A stretch of DNA of 64,000 bases from Moringa oleifera (Eukaryota; Streptophyta; Magnoliopsida; Brassicales; Moringaceae), in assembly GCA_021397835.1 (NCBI GenBank), contig JAJFZO010000659.1, forward strand, positions 2,108,501-2,172,500. Reading direction: 5' to 3'. Under the pieces are notes generated by a model, which was not told the origin of the DNA, ran no database searches, and saw only the letters and a list, made by a program, of their open reading frames with translations. Of the stretch, positions 23,181-37,229 are shown in pieces; positions within the stretch are counted from its first letter, which is position 1; the number at the start of each line of letters is the position of its first letter. Position numbers and translations under genes: made by a program.

Positions 23181-24221
23181 ATGGGGGCCAGCAGCGACCC
23201 GAATCAGGACGGGTCGGATGAGCAGCAGAAGCGATCGGAGATCTACACATACGAGGCACCATGGCACATCTACGCCATGAACTGGAGCGTTCGCCGAGAC
23301 AAGAAGTACCGCCTCGCCATCGCTAGCCTCCTCGAGCAGTACCCTAACCGTGTGGAGATAGTACAGCTGGACGACTCTAATGGGGAAATCCGCTCCGATC
23401 CGAATCTCTCCTTCGAGCATCCCTACCCCCCCACCAAGACCATCTTCATCCCTGACAAGGAGTGCCAGAAGCCCGACCTCCTTGCCACCTCTAGCGACTT
23501 CCTGCGCGTGTGGCGCATCGCCGACGACCAGTCTAGGGTGGAACTCAAGAGTCTCCTCAACGGAAACAAGAACAGCGAGTTCTGTGGGCCCCTTACCTCC
23601 TTCGATTGGAACGAGGCCGAGCCCAAGCGCATCGGCACCTCCAGCATCGACACTACCTGCACCATCTGGGACATAGAGAGGGAGACCGTCGACACCCAAC
23701 TCATCGCCCACGATAAGGAGGTCTATGACATTGCCTGGGGCGGGGTCGGCGTCTTCGCATCCGTCTCCGCTGATGGCTCAGTCAGGGTCTTTGATCTCCG
23801 GGACAAGGAGCACTCCACCATCATCTACGAGAGCTCGGAGCCCGACACCCCCTTGGTCCGCCTGGGATGGAACAAGCAGGACCCTCGGTACATGGCCACC
23901 ATCATCATGGACAGCGCGAAGGTCGTTGTCCTCGACATTCGCTTCCCCACTCTTCCCGTGGTGGAGCTGCAGAGGCACCAGGCCAGCGTTAACGCCATTG
24001 CTTGGGCTCCCCACAGCTCCTGCCACATTTGCACTGCTGGGGATGATTCACAGGCCTTGATTTGGGACCTTTCCTCCATGGGCCAGCCTGTCGAAGGCGG
24101 GCTGGACCCCATTCTGGCATATAATGCTGGGGCCGAGATCGAGCAGCTGCAGTGGTCCTCTTCCCAGCCTGATTGGGTTGCTATCGCTTTCTCAACTAAG
24201 CTTCAGATCCTCAGAGTTTGA
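23181..24221 (+). CDS. LWD: WD40-repeat protein, LIGHT-REGULATED WD (LWD1/LWD2) type
   Basis: This is a single-exon gene of 346 codons, the same length I recall for Arabidopsis LWD1 and LWD2. Those proteins are clock co-activators working with TCP factors on CCA1, and are close relatives of TTG1/AN11. The N-terminus [20 protein letters not shown] and the following [12 protein letters not shown] are hallmarks of the LWD group. WD repeats follow, with readable WD-like ends at LRVWRI (about residue 112), CTIWDI (about 166), VRVFDL (about 208), VVVLDI (about 252) and ALIWDL (about 296). The protein ends KLQILRV. The start is supported by the conserved N-terminus. The exon is strikingly GC-rich compared with its AT-rich surroundings. 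Identity to the LWD group is near certain; the clock function is inferred from the family. Confidence 0.95.
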   Translation: MGASSDPNQDGSDEQQKRSEIYTYEAPWHIYAMNWSVRRDKKYRLAIASLLEQYPNRVEIVQLDDSNGEIRSDPNLSFEHPYPPTKTIFIPDKECQKPDLLATSSDFLRVWRIADDQSRVELKSLLNGNKNSEFCGPLTSFDWNEAEPKRIGTSSIDTTCTIWDIERETVDTQLIAHDKEVYDIAWGGVGVFASVSADGSVRVFDLRDKEHSTIIYESSEPDTPLVRLGWNKQDPRYMATIIMDSAKVVVLDIRFPTLPVVELQRHQASVNAIAWAPHSSCHICTAGDDSQALIWDLSSMGQPVEGGLDPILAYNAGAEIEQLQWSSSQPDWVAIAFSTKLQILRV

Positions 24222-24538
24222 TGAAGCTTCTGATTATGGTACTTATGTCAAGGCATGGTATGGATTCTCGCTACCACAATTTAAATATTGACTTTTGATG
24301 TTTGTGTATTGTGTTTTATGGACGTTGCTATGTCCTTGGAACATGTATCCTAGCTGCTACTGACTCTTAACAGTTGGTGATTGGAGGAGTACATTGATGA
24401 CTCCTGTTTATTAGATAGTTTTCCTTCACTTTTCTATGGTAGCCCTTCACTATTCTATTTACCTTAGATGAGATGAAAGCCAGCTCTGAGCAATGCAAGG
24501 CTGTCATCTTTAACAAGTGCTTATTATAACCTTGCATT

Positions 24539-24596
24539 CTCTCTGCCTCTCTGTCTCTGTCTCTGTGTCTCTTTCTCTGTCTCTGTCTCTTTCCCT
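24539..24596. repeat. CTCTGT-type simple repeat
   Basis: An imperfect array of CTCTGTCTCTGT units lies 0.3 kb downstream of the LWD stop codon. It may be transcribed if it falls in the 3' untranslated region. Confidence 0.8.
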
Positions 24597-25892
24597 TTTG
24601 GTGGTGGAGGGCATAGTAAGCCCAGGCATAATGGAAATTTTGTGGTTGCCTTTCAGAGATTCCTTGGCATTGGTATCAAGGTCATTCTTTCACTCATTTT
24701 TAAGAAGCCGAGATGGTGCTCACTTTATGGTCTCAAGAATGCCCAGCCATTGAGTTGTGTCATAATGCAATGGATGCGCTAAAGGCTTGTGAAATCTTTT
24801 CAGAATCTGTTGTTGTGTGAGGATGCGGTGACTAGGAAAGTACTTTAACATGGAAGGCTTGAAGCCTTCTGACACAGGTAACTGAATTAAATCAAGTTGG
24901 TTTCAATTGATCCATAATACATGGTTTTTACTATCATTTGGTTACCAGCAGTCAGATGCTTGAAATGGATATTTGCTGTAACCTCCCTGTGTATTATAGC
25001 TAGGGTGACGATGGAACTTTTGCCGATTTTTTCACTTTATTTATGTATGAACCTTTATTCGAGGCTGTTGACACCTCGAATCTAACATATGCCTGTGCCA
25101 TGTCAATTTGGATTTTTCTTTTTTTTTTTGGGGGGGCCAGAGTGGTGGGGGGTGGGGAACATACTGGAGTTGTTGATTATCAAGCTGTTGATGATTGTAC
25201 ATGACTCATACTTGTCTCTAAGTGCCTCAATTGAAAAATTATTTTCCTGTAGGTGCATACATTTTGAAGGGGGGTTTTGGTGAATTGCATTAGGTTTTTG
25301 TGTTAAACTCTACCCACCTTCTCTTGCTGGTGAGGGCTAAGGGCAGAACCAGTGAAAAGGGTTTGTCTATTTTAGCATGATTGTTCAATCATAAATGGTA
25401 TCCATTGCAAGTCGGTACATCCCATGGTACTTAAAGAATATCTACAGAACAGTGAAACTTGTAAGTATTAAATCTGATAACTTCCAAACTCAAGCAGTTA
25501 TAATGAAGATGCAACTGCTGATGGCTGTATTCCTCATATACTTGTTTGCCTCCTTGGAAGAGACATCTGCTTTTTTAAGTGCACCTGTTTTTCATGTGTT
25601 TGTTTAAATGTGAAGTTAAAATGGAGCTTTGGTTTAAACAAAACTTTCTGATTTCAAATTATTTCTGGGAAATATTGCTCTATTTTTTAAGGTTCTAAGA
25701 TGTCATACGAGGAGGCAGATGGCTTTCTATTTTGGCAGTGAAAGATAAATCATGGCATACATTGGATTTATGGCTTAGGGGCTGTTTTTTTTGTAAATAA
25801 GGACTTAGCAGATCTATATGAGTTTCTATTGTAACTGATCATATGTGTACATTGGGGGTTGCCCTTGATGTTGTGAATGATACTTTGTTAGT

Positions 25893-25932
25893 AAAGAGAG
25901 AGAGATAGAGAGAGAGAGAGAAGAAGAAGAAG
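25893..25932. repeat. GA microsatellite running into GAA
   Basis: AGAGAG dinucleotides interrupted once by ATAG continue into AAGAAGAAG. A simple-sequence marker candidate in the LWD-HIPP intergenic region. Confidence 0.85.
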
Positions 25933-26878
25933 GTTCTATGGTGCCACGTATTTATGGATTTGATACCTATTTGATTTATGAGGAATGAAGCATCTTTGCT
26001 TGCTACTCTGGATGATTACTTTCATTCTGACTCAGGGTGCTATATTGACTGATAAAATTCAATATTACCCTTTTTCCTGGCTTGAATCTTTTGTTGGTAC
26101 CTTTTTTTTAATAAAAAATAAATTTTGATAGCTTGAGTTTAAGTTTGAAAAAAAAAAAAAAGGAAAGAAAAAGAAAAGCCTAGAGCATTGCTGGGGAAAA
26201 TTCCAGTAGAAGTCTTACATTCCCTTCCATTTGCGCCTCTTAATGACTGGCAGAACATTGAAATATGTCATAGCAGAATTGTATGCATGGAGCTCAAAAT
26301 GTAAGAAGCTTATTCTAGCCTTTGAGGTCAGAGGATAACTTACAGCTTGACTATCAATGTTCCTGCTTCAATGCTTTGCATTTCAGCTAAAGCACTATTG
26401 AAGATGGTGTAATTTTGTCAAGTCAGAAACTCCTGGTATGATTTCAATAAATACTAAAGCAAAATTTAGATGCTCAGAGTTGTTGATGACTGTGACTAAG
26501 TCAATGAGCTGCAGTCAAATGATGCTGGTTCTAGTAGATGATAGTGCAATGACATCACGGTTCCTCTACCATTATCAAGTTTCTGGTGATACACTTTTCC
26601 AGTCTTTCATGGATGCATTTCATTAAACATAACATTGCAGTACCCAAAATCGTGCTAAATAGAGAAATAATGACGAGTGAAGAATCGATATTAAAAATTA
26701 AATTCTACAGCAAGCTAATCAGGATAGTTATATTGTGTCTGCAAGCATTTGGAGAAGAATAGGGCAAAAATCCTCATTGGGTAGACAGAAATAAGCTAGT
26801 TGATTCCCACCTGGAAAAAGTGACCAGTGTTAAAAGAAATGAACCCTGCATAGCTCTTTTCTCACCCATTTGATTGCA

Positions 26879-27777
26879 TCACATCACATAGCATCCAATG
26901 GCATTGTCATCACTAAAGTAGTCACCAACTCTGGTAGCTGGTGCCTGGTATGCTGGCTTGCATACTGCCCTCGCATACTCATACTGATACTGGTAGTAGT
27001 TGGGAGCTGGGTATGAAGGCATAGTATAACAAGGAATTGCCATTGCATAAGGTTCGACCATCTGGGGATGCTGTGTTAATGTCCTGAGTGTGATCATATG
27101 GGGCACCTTGTTTAAATACAAGGTGCACTCCTTTTCTGGGCAAGGAGGAACATCATTTACCTTCTTAATAACTTCTAGGTTAGTCGGACTTTGATCATTG
27201 GCCTTTTCCTTCTCATCCTTCTTGGAAGGCTTGTTCTCCTCGCTCCTGCTCTCTTTATCTTTATCAGTTGTAGTGTTGCATGAATCCAACGATTGGACTT
27301 GTCCACATCCAGATTTGGATTTGTCTTCCTGTTTTATCAATGGCAAATCTTGTTTCTTCTCCTTCCCCAAAGTCTGGTCTCTGTTACTCCACAATTCTGC
27401 TTGTTTTCCAGCTTTCTGAAGCTTTCTGATTAACATTTTTGGATCGACATTTCCTAGAACAGTCACTCTGGGCTGCCAAGGTTCTACTTCTGCCTTCAAG
27501 ACGCCTGATATGTGTCCTCCTCGTTAGTTAGCAAGCAGCACAGACATTTTAAGTTGAAAATACTGGAAATGGGCAACATGTGTTACCTTCAATGCTTTGC
27601 AGGATCTTCTTGACTTTCCGCTTGCAACCATCACAGCAGTTGATAAAAACCTTCAGCTCGATCTTCTGCAGAAAAACCAGACAGGCTGAGGATTACCGAC
27701 CAAAACAAACAAACAGGAGATGAAACTTCTAATAAATCAGGATTCAGCTGTACCTTTAAGTCTGCTTGGTTTGCCAT
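26879..27777 (-). CDS. Heavy-metal-associated isoprenylated plant protein (HIPP), three exons
   Basis: I join three exons on the minus strand: 27777-27754 (MANQADLK), 27665-27587 and 27504-26879, with GT-AG introns of 88 and 82 bp and matching phases. The product is 242 residues. Residues 9-75 form a heavy-metal-associated (HMA) domain with the metal-binding pair in NCCDGCKRKV (Cys19 and Cys22). A long Lys/Glu/Ser-rich hydrophilic middle follows, then a Tyr/Pro/Ala-rich part. The protein ends CYVM, a CaaX prenylation box whose final Met favours farnesylation. HIPPs are metal-binding, membrane- or nucleus-associated proteins linked to metal balance and stress. A start at 27499 would lack the metal-binding cysteines, so the spliced model is preferred. 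The exact HIPP number is not assignable. Confidence 0.9.
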
Positions 27778-27852
27778 GTTTCTGGATTACCCAGTTGGCA
27801 GAAGAACAGAACAGAAAGCTTATGCGTAACTATTTGTTGGATGGTTGGGCTA

Positions 27853-27860
27853 TATTTATA
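27853..27860 (-). promoter_or_regulatory. TATA box of the HIPP gene
   Basis: On the minus strand TATAAATA lies about 75 bp upstream of the ATG at 27777. This is a suitable distance for a short 5' untranslated region. Confidence 0.6.
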
Positions 27861-29281
27861 CTTCTGAAAATGCTCAAGGAGCGGTGTCAACACATGAATA
27901 GTGCAGTTTGCTTAACAGCCTTCCCTTTTTCCTTACTGTATGTTTGCTTTTCAATTTGTTCCAAACCAGCAGAATTTTGAGCACTTTTCTTTGCAACCAA
28001 ATTGTTGTCAATATGTTAATTACAGTTCCATATATTACCAATCAAGTTTATGATTTGTGTAACTTTGTCCTCTTTTTTAATTTATTCTGTCTGATTGAAG
28101 GCTTAGTAATGACAGCAAGGATTGGTCTATCTAGTACTAAGATCACTCTAATTACCTTTTTCTTTCCTTGATTTGTTTATAATTAACAAAGTAATTAACA
28201 ACCATGTAAACAGTCTTTAATATATATGCTTTAGGCCTAAGAAACGATGAGGACCGTACACTTGGATTCATCAATATATAGTATTCAGTTGAAAAGTGAG
28301 AGAACATATGCAGCTTTCCATCTTTTGCTAAGACTCCATAATTCGCATAAATTATTAAGATTAGAGGCATTGATTGATTCCACAATATTAAGCACTGAAC
28401 ATGCTCCTTAGCTTTGAATCTCCCCAACAAGCACCGAGAACTCTGCGTTTAACCTAAGTGCATGGGATCAAATCAGCTAATTATAGTTGGCTGCCAGCAA
28501 ATACACCAGAGGGAAGGAATATTGTTTGATTCTTCCATTTTCATGCGACTCTTCTTTGAAAGGATCCTCAACTTTGCAATTTTAAATAAAATTTTCAACA
28601 AGTATTACCTATTTTGATGGTAATCATATTATTTTACTTAATTTTAAATATAAATTAAAAAATATGTAAAAATTTATGTTATATTTAATTGATGAATTTA
28701 TATTCGATATAAAGATTAAAAAATTAATATAACTCTTAATCTTGATACATCAATTTTAGATTGGAGATCGATAGGATTTTACTCCTAACAAATTTTAACT
28801 AGTGTTCAAGTTCAATTAATCTGAAAAGCTCTCTAATGTATGAAGATCTCATAATAAAAAGTGATAGGAAAAAAATTTAAGTATGTAATCAGATGAAGAA
28901 AGAGAGATAATGGAAACAAAGCGACAAAAAAATAATAAAAAACAATGATATATCAAAAAGAAATAACGGAAGGTAAAAATTTGTGAAACACTTAATATTA
29001 ATGATTAACGTGATTTATGATAAAAAAATAAAATATTATAAAAAATAATTTAAATTATGAGAATGTAAAAAATAAAAATAGACCATCCGAGATAAAAAGT
29101 TACAAACATCATCTCTATCGATTACATGATACAACAATTAATATGTATGAACTATCCATATTGATGCTTAAAATCATATATAGATAAATATTATACTTTA
29201 TCCATCTAACATAAAAATTAAGTGCAATATTTGGCAGAGATGAAAAGTAACTTTGGCCAAAGAGATTTGCATTACTTTTTT
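27861..29281. other. Intergenic DNA between the HIPP gene and the Copia element
   Basis: It becomes very AT-rich from about 28570. Small frames at 27908-28430 have no recognisable domain. No element end was found. Confidence 0.4.
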
Positions 29282-29286
29282 AAAGG

Positions 29287-29638
29287 TGAGAAAGATTATA
29301 GAATACTATAGCAGGTTTTTCTTTTGTTGTAAACAGTATGGAGGTTGCTCAATCAATTATTGAGACCCCATATGATGTATATATATCTAGGTAAAAATTA
29401 CATTAGTCTTAATCATTACACATGATATAATGTAAGCTTTATTTACAAAGTAAATGTTCTTAGGTTGTTTTTGGAGCTTTGGGCTTCTCATTGGGCTTCT
29501 CTGATTTGCTTTTGGCATCTTTTAGCATTCTTGGGTTTGGGCTTGTTGTGTTGAGCCTTTGGGTAAGTGATATTAGGTTTGGGTTTGGATACGGGTTTGA
29601 GTCCATTAATAAAATGGATTTCACCTATTAACTTAACA
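29287..29638 (-). repeat. 3' LTR of the Copia element
   Basis: It begins TGTTAAGTTAATAGG on the minus strand and ends near TAATCTTTCTCA. It aligns along its whole length with the LTR at 33926-34287. Confidence 0.88.
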
Positions 29639-32600
29639 TGCCTCCTTAAACTGACAGGTGATTCATCGATCCGAAGGTTATGTTGAAAGGCCGAAAATCA
29701 AGATATAAAGAAGGATTTGGTGAGAGTATTGACGAGCTATTCTGAGGATGAAATGTGGTTGATCTTAAGAGATCCATTGGTGACATTGTCATGGATGAAG
29801 TGCACATCAACCTCAATATGCTTGGTGTGGGAATGAAAGATCGAAGTGACTGCAAGAGCAGTGGCGTCCTAGTTGTCACACCAAAAAGTAGCTTAATGGT
29901 CAAGTATGAGCTTTATTTCTGTGATTAGTGATTTTACCCAAGCAATTTCAATCTTGGCTTAAGTTAAGGCTCGATATTCAGATTTTGTATGAGAGTGGGC
30001 AATAACATTTTGTTTCTTGCAGCTTCAAGAAATGATGTTGTTGCTAAGAAACACACAGTGGCCACTAATGGAACATCGATCATTAGGACAGCATGCCTAA
30101 TCAGCATTGGAAAAAGCTAGTAATTTAAATTATGATGAAGGTTAAAACGTAAGGTCGAAACTCACTATCTTTTTAAGGTAACGAAGCAGACGTTTGCAAG
30201 CTTGTTAGTGAGTAGTAGTAGGGGCATGTAAAAATTAGCTAAGCTTGTTAATTGTGGAAGAGATGTTAGGACGGGTAAGGGTGAGATATTAGAGGGAGTC
30301 AATAAGTTTTTGATTTGCAGTAAGATATAGAAGAGAGGAATAAAAAAATAAGGATAATTGTATTCTAATGGTGATAAGAGTAAAATAAGATCTAGAGAGA
30401 TGTAAATTATGGGATTTGAGAAGATCAGTGATGTATTTAGCTTAGGTTTAAAAGAGATCTTGAGAGGGACGGTGAACCTGAATCCCTAAGAAATAACTAA
30501 GAGAGCCAAGGGTTTTAAGTGCATACATCTAATAGAGACAGGAGATGAGCTACTGAATATGATATGCATTGTTGCCTGTCACAAGAATGTCCTCATAAAG
30601 TAAGACATAGACGCAGTGATCACTAAAGAGATGAAAAAATAGAGAGTTGTCAGCCTTAGAATTACAAAACCCCATTCTAGAAGTTAATTTTTGATGTTGT
30701 GAAACCAAGCTCGAGGAGCTTGTTTGAGATTATAAGGAGCTCTTTTGAGACGACAAACATGTTAAGGTCAAAGAGGATCAACGAACCCAGCTAATTGAGA
30801 CATTAAAACAGTTTTTTGTAGATGACCATTGAGGAAGGGATTATGGACATCTAATTGCTGAATGTCTCATTTTTGAAATAGTGATAAACAATAATATTAT
30901 GATGGTACAGGGCTTTATTATAGGCTACATGTTTGAGAAAAATCAATATCAGGTGATTATTGAAACTATTTTATAACCAATCTATCTTTATGCCTTTCAA
31001 CACTACTATTAGCATGATATTTGACTTTAAAGACCAATTTGTTACCAATTACCTTGTGATTTGGAGGTTTAGGTACTAACTGTCATGTCTTATAATGCAA
31101 TAGAGCTTGAAACTTAGCAATTATGGCTTTCTTTCAGATTGCATTAGCAAGGGTAGCAGCAATGGTGGTTGGCGTAGGCTATGATATAGTTATGGAGGTA
31201 AAAAATATTTAGGTTTAAATATGCTTGTTTGTGCTCTAGTGATCATAGGATGAATGGGTAGTTTGAGAGGTCTTCTTGGTCTAATAGATAGAGATGTGTG
31301 AGGTTGGGTAATAAGAATATAGAGTAATGAGGAATGAATTGGTGAAGTAATTGTAGAGGGAAAGGAATAAGCAGAAGTGGAAGAAGGACTAGAGGGAGAA
31401 TCCAATGAAAGCGAAGCAGCAGATTCCAGAGAGTTATATACCACTGTTACCACTAGTTATAGATTGAGGATTGGATTGAATAAACATAGAGGTGGTTAAA
31501 AGAAAAAGAGTATTAGAAGGCGTTGAAGTTGGACTAGAAAAGAGGATAGGAAAAGGAAACTCAAACTCATTGAAGGTGACATTTCTAGTGATGTATAGAT
31601 GTCTAGAAGATGTAAACATTTATATTCTTTATGAATAGGATTATAACCTAGGAATAGACACTTAGCAAGCCTAAACTCCATTTTGTATTTATTGTAGGGT
31701 CATAAATATGGATAACAAGTGCAATCAAATGGTTTTAGGAAATTGTAGTTAGGCCGTTTATGAAAGAATAACTAAATCGGTGATTTATGGGATAAAAGGG
31801 GAATGGACAACCTATTAATCAAGTATACAATAGTGTCAAAGGCTTTCCACCAAAACTATAATGGTAGTGAAGCTTGACTGAGTAATGTAAATCCTAACTC
31901 TATGATATGTCTATATTTTCTTTCAACCTTACCATTTTGTTGGTGTATATATGGACATGGATGCCTAAAAGCTATTTCTTGTTGATAAAGAAATTATAAG
32001 AATGATTTGTACTCTCTTTCCCAATCACTTTGAATTGTTTTGATTCTAGCGTTTAAAAGATTTTTAATTTATTTTTTAAAATGTATAAAAACTGGTAATA
32101 CTTGTGATTTGTCTTTGAATAGGTATGTCCAAATGTATCTAGTGAAATCATTAATGAAGTGAATGTAGTGCCTACCGCCTTCCTTAGATAACACATGAGA
32201 TGGACCCCAAAGATCTGTATGAATTGATTTTAATGGCGAAGTGGTTTTAGTTTAGGAAGAGTTAAATGGTAGAATATGGTTTTTCCCAACAACATAAGTT
32301 AAACAAAATAAAGAACTTATATTTACTTTAGAAAAAATGATTCAAGATCTTTTGAGTATCCTAACAACTGAATATAAAGCATGACCAAGGCATTTATGCC
32401 AAAGGTCACTATCTAGTGATATAGAATTAGAAAAACACAAAGGTAGATTACCTTGACATAATTTAGACCTAATAGTATAGGCTACCTTATTGACTATTGG
32501 ATTGGTATTCGATAGATGATTATTATTGAAGGAGATGTGACTGGTGATGGCAGTGGCAGCAGAGGAATGCAATAGATAAAGACTATATTTAGTTTCCCCT

Positions 32601-33925
32601 TTCACTAATGTTTTCTAGCTGACATGATCTTTCATAAAATAGTGATTATTATCAAACAAAACGAAGACATCATTATCAAAAAAATGTTTGAAAAGACTAA
32701 TAAGATTTTCAAAATGGCAAGCACATGCAAGATGTTTTTAAGATGCAACTTGACATTCGGTAAATAAGTAGATAATGTGTTATGGCCTATATGAGATATA
32801 TTGAGAGCTTTACCATTAGCAATCACCAGTTTCTATTTATCACTGTCATCAGACCTCAAGGAAAGATTGTCTAAGTCAACAGTGACATGGTTGGAAGCAC
32901 CATTATTAGCATACCAACTAGGATCAGCTATAGAGTCAGTTGATGCAAGAAATGCATTCTAATTTGCATTGCTGTTGTTGTTTCTATTTGGTGCCTAAAA
33001 ATAGTCTTCAAACCTGTACTAGCAATCATAGACAATGTGACCTTGCTTTGTGTAGATTTGACAATTGGCCTACTATTGTTTTTGCTTCTTCCACGACCAT
33101 TCATTCTCCTTCTATTGTAGCCTCGATTGAAGTTGTCATTTCTCCAAGAGGTAAAATTTTTGTGATTTTTATTGACAACTATATTAACCACTGGATTGAC
33201 ATTGCTTATAATCTATTGGCTGTGCTGCTCAAGCCTTTGTTCATGACTTAATAACAAGGCTAAAACCTCCTGCAAGGATAGTTCATCGATTCTAGACTGT
33301 ATGTTGATGGCCACAACCGTTATGTAGAGTAGTGATGAATTTCAAATCTAAAACCATATTACTTATCATAGCTAGGCTGCCTGAGAGAGTTTTGAGTTGG
33401 TTATAGTATATTGTTACTGAGGTTGAGCCTTTCTTTGTGGAGTATAGTGTAGATTGCAATTGCCTGTATTTGGACCTCATTTGGGTTCTAAATAATCTTT
33501 CAACTCCTAACCCTATGCCATGTGTTATATATCGGTCTTGATTTGACTTAAAATATCCAAAAAGATTATGGACATCAACCAACTTGCCAATAATTGGTCT
33601 TGTTGGATCCATTCTCGATATTTTGGATTATTTTCTTCTCTTATTTTTTCTTAATCATCTGTGAAGTATAGGCTTGCTATTGGACAAGACTTAGTTTTCA
33701 GCAAAAATCTATCTATTTTGGGGTCTTTAATTAGAGCAAGAACTTGATTTTTTTAGATAAGGTAATTTTTTTTTTTTTTTGGGTTAAGCTTGAAGCTGAA
33801 CTGAAAACTGAAATATGCAAAGAAGGAAAATAAATTCTTAGAGGCTGACTGTTTGCAACATTGATATTAGAGCTAGAGTTAGTAAAGGAAGTCATAGTAG
33901 CAAATCTTTAACCGCTTTGATACCA

Positions 33926-34287
33926 AGAAAGATTATGGAATACTATAATAGTTAGGTTTTCTTTTTATTGTAAAAAATACGAAGGTTACTTAATTAATTA
34001 TTGAGACCTTATATGCTGTATATATATCTAAATAAAAATTATATTAATCTTACTCATTACATATGACATCATAGAAATTTTATTTACAAAGTAAATGTTG
34101 ATTAGTTTGTTTCTAGAGCTTTAGACTTCTCATTGGATTTCTCTGAGTTGCTTTTGACCTCTTTCAGCATTCTCGGATTTGGACTTGTTGTGTTGAGCCT
34201 TTGAACAAGTGATCTTGGATTTGGATTTGGATTTGGATACGGGTTTGAGTCCATTAGTAAAATGAACCTCACCCGTTGACTTAAACA
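33926..34287 (-). repeat. 5' LTR of the Copia element
   Basis: It begins TGTTTAAGTCAACGGG on the minus strand and is followed internally by the TGGTATC primer binding site. Many differences from the 3' LTR indicate an old insertion. Confidence 0.88.
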
Positions 34288-34863
34288 AAGGGCAATATCA
34301 CCAGAATGGAAAGGACCTTAACAATGAGCGGTAACTTTTTCTAAAATCTCTAGTAACCATCGGAGAGGGTACAAGTATTTGTATTCTGACATTCAGGGGC
34401 CACTGGTATTATGTAGCTTACCACATCACTGTATGAAAAAGAAGAGCCACACATGATGGATGTAAAAACTCGAAGCAGGCAGTGAAAGAAATTGATGAAA
34501 AGGCCAAATGAAGGGAGGCCATCCATCCATCCCCGTAATATGTGACTGTAATTGCACAATGAAAGCCACAGAATGAAATGGGCGGAAGAGGCCCATTGAG
34601 CCCATAAATTTAACAACAGTTGCATGGGAAGGGATGGTCATATGATAGGAAATGGAAGATTCGGAGATGGAGAGACACAAACCCAAACCACGAATCACAA
34701 CCATACACTGAATGAGAGGCTATCCATAATCTCATCCTCTCTTCCAGTCATCTCTCCTCCGCACCACTACATTACTATAACGCTACTGCCTGCTTGACCA
34801 ATCTAAAACCCACCACGCACAACTTTCTCGCTGCTGCGTTTGCTGCTTACTTCCACAACCATC
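34288..34863 (+). promoter_or_regulatory. GAPA upstream region
   Basis: This 576 bp stretch between the Copia LTR and the GAPA start must hold the proximal promoter and 5' untranslated region. CAAATGAAGG at 34505-34514 matches nine of ten bases of the Gap box (CAAATGAAGA or CAAATGAAAA) known from Arabidopsis GAPA promoters. I see no convincing TATA box. The retroelement insertion leaves little more than half a kilobase of native promoter. Confidence 0.45.
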
Positions 34864-37064
<2,201 letters not shown>

Positions 37065-37184
37065 TTGGAAGGAACCATGTAGTTTCCCCATTTTTTGCTT
37101 TCTCGGTGTTTCACTTTTAGAACGTGCAGCTTTCTCAACATTGTATAATTGTGATGTGCAATCATCTACTATTTCTTGTCCATT

Positions 37185-37190
37185 AATAAA
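37185..37190 (+). terminator. Poly(A) signal candidate of GAPA
   Basis: AATAAA occurs about 120 bp after the GAPA stop codon, a plausible position for plant 3' end formation. Confidence 0.5.
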
Positions 37191-37229
37191 TTTTTACTTC
37201 AAACTCGGAAATCTGAGGCCATTTTGATG

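Larger units (their letters stand above)
24222..26878. other. Downstream region of LWD and intergenic DNA
   Basis: The first part is presumably the LWD 3' untranslated region; I cannot fix the poly(A) site. A CT-rich simple repeat occupies about 24539-24596. Small open frames (under 80 codons) show no domains. A TC/T-rich and A-rich patch lies near 26100-26165. The end of the region is the 3' flank of the convergent HIPP gene. Confidence 0.4.
29287..34287 (-). mobile_element. Complete but decayed Copia LTR retrotransposon
   Basis: Two LTRs of about 352 bp (29287-29638) and 362 bp (33926-34287) bound a 4.3 kb interior. Next to the right LTR the minus strand reads TGGTATCAAAGC, a primer binding site for initiator Met-tRNA. 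Next to the left LTR AAGGAGGC is the polypurine tract. The coding order on the minus strand is normal Copia: gag (33612-33292, with STKKGSTSVTIYYNQLKTL), protease and GAG-pre-integrase (to about 32342, LDSDLWHKCLGHA), integrase end (31681-31434, [15 protein letters not shown] in one frame and [15 protein letters not shown] in another), reverse transcriptase (about 30620-30560, YVLLYEDILVTGN in place of YVDD) and RNase H (29940-29650, HTKHIEVDVHFIHD). Stops and frameshifts are frequent. A 5 bp AAAGG occurs at 29282-29286 and again at 34287-34291, overlapping the right end by one base. Confidence 0.92.

Noticed and set aside
23142..24112. Long frames on the other strand and in other frames of the LWD exon
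   Set aside because: High GC content creates long stop-free frames; only the WD40 frame has conserved sequence.
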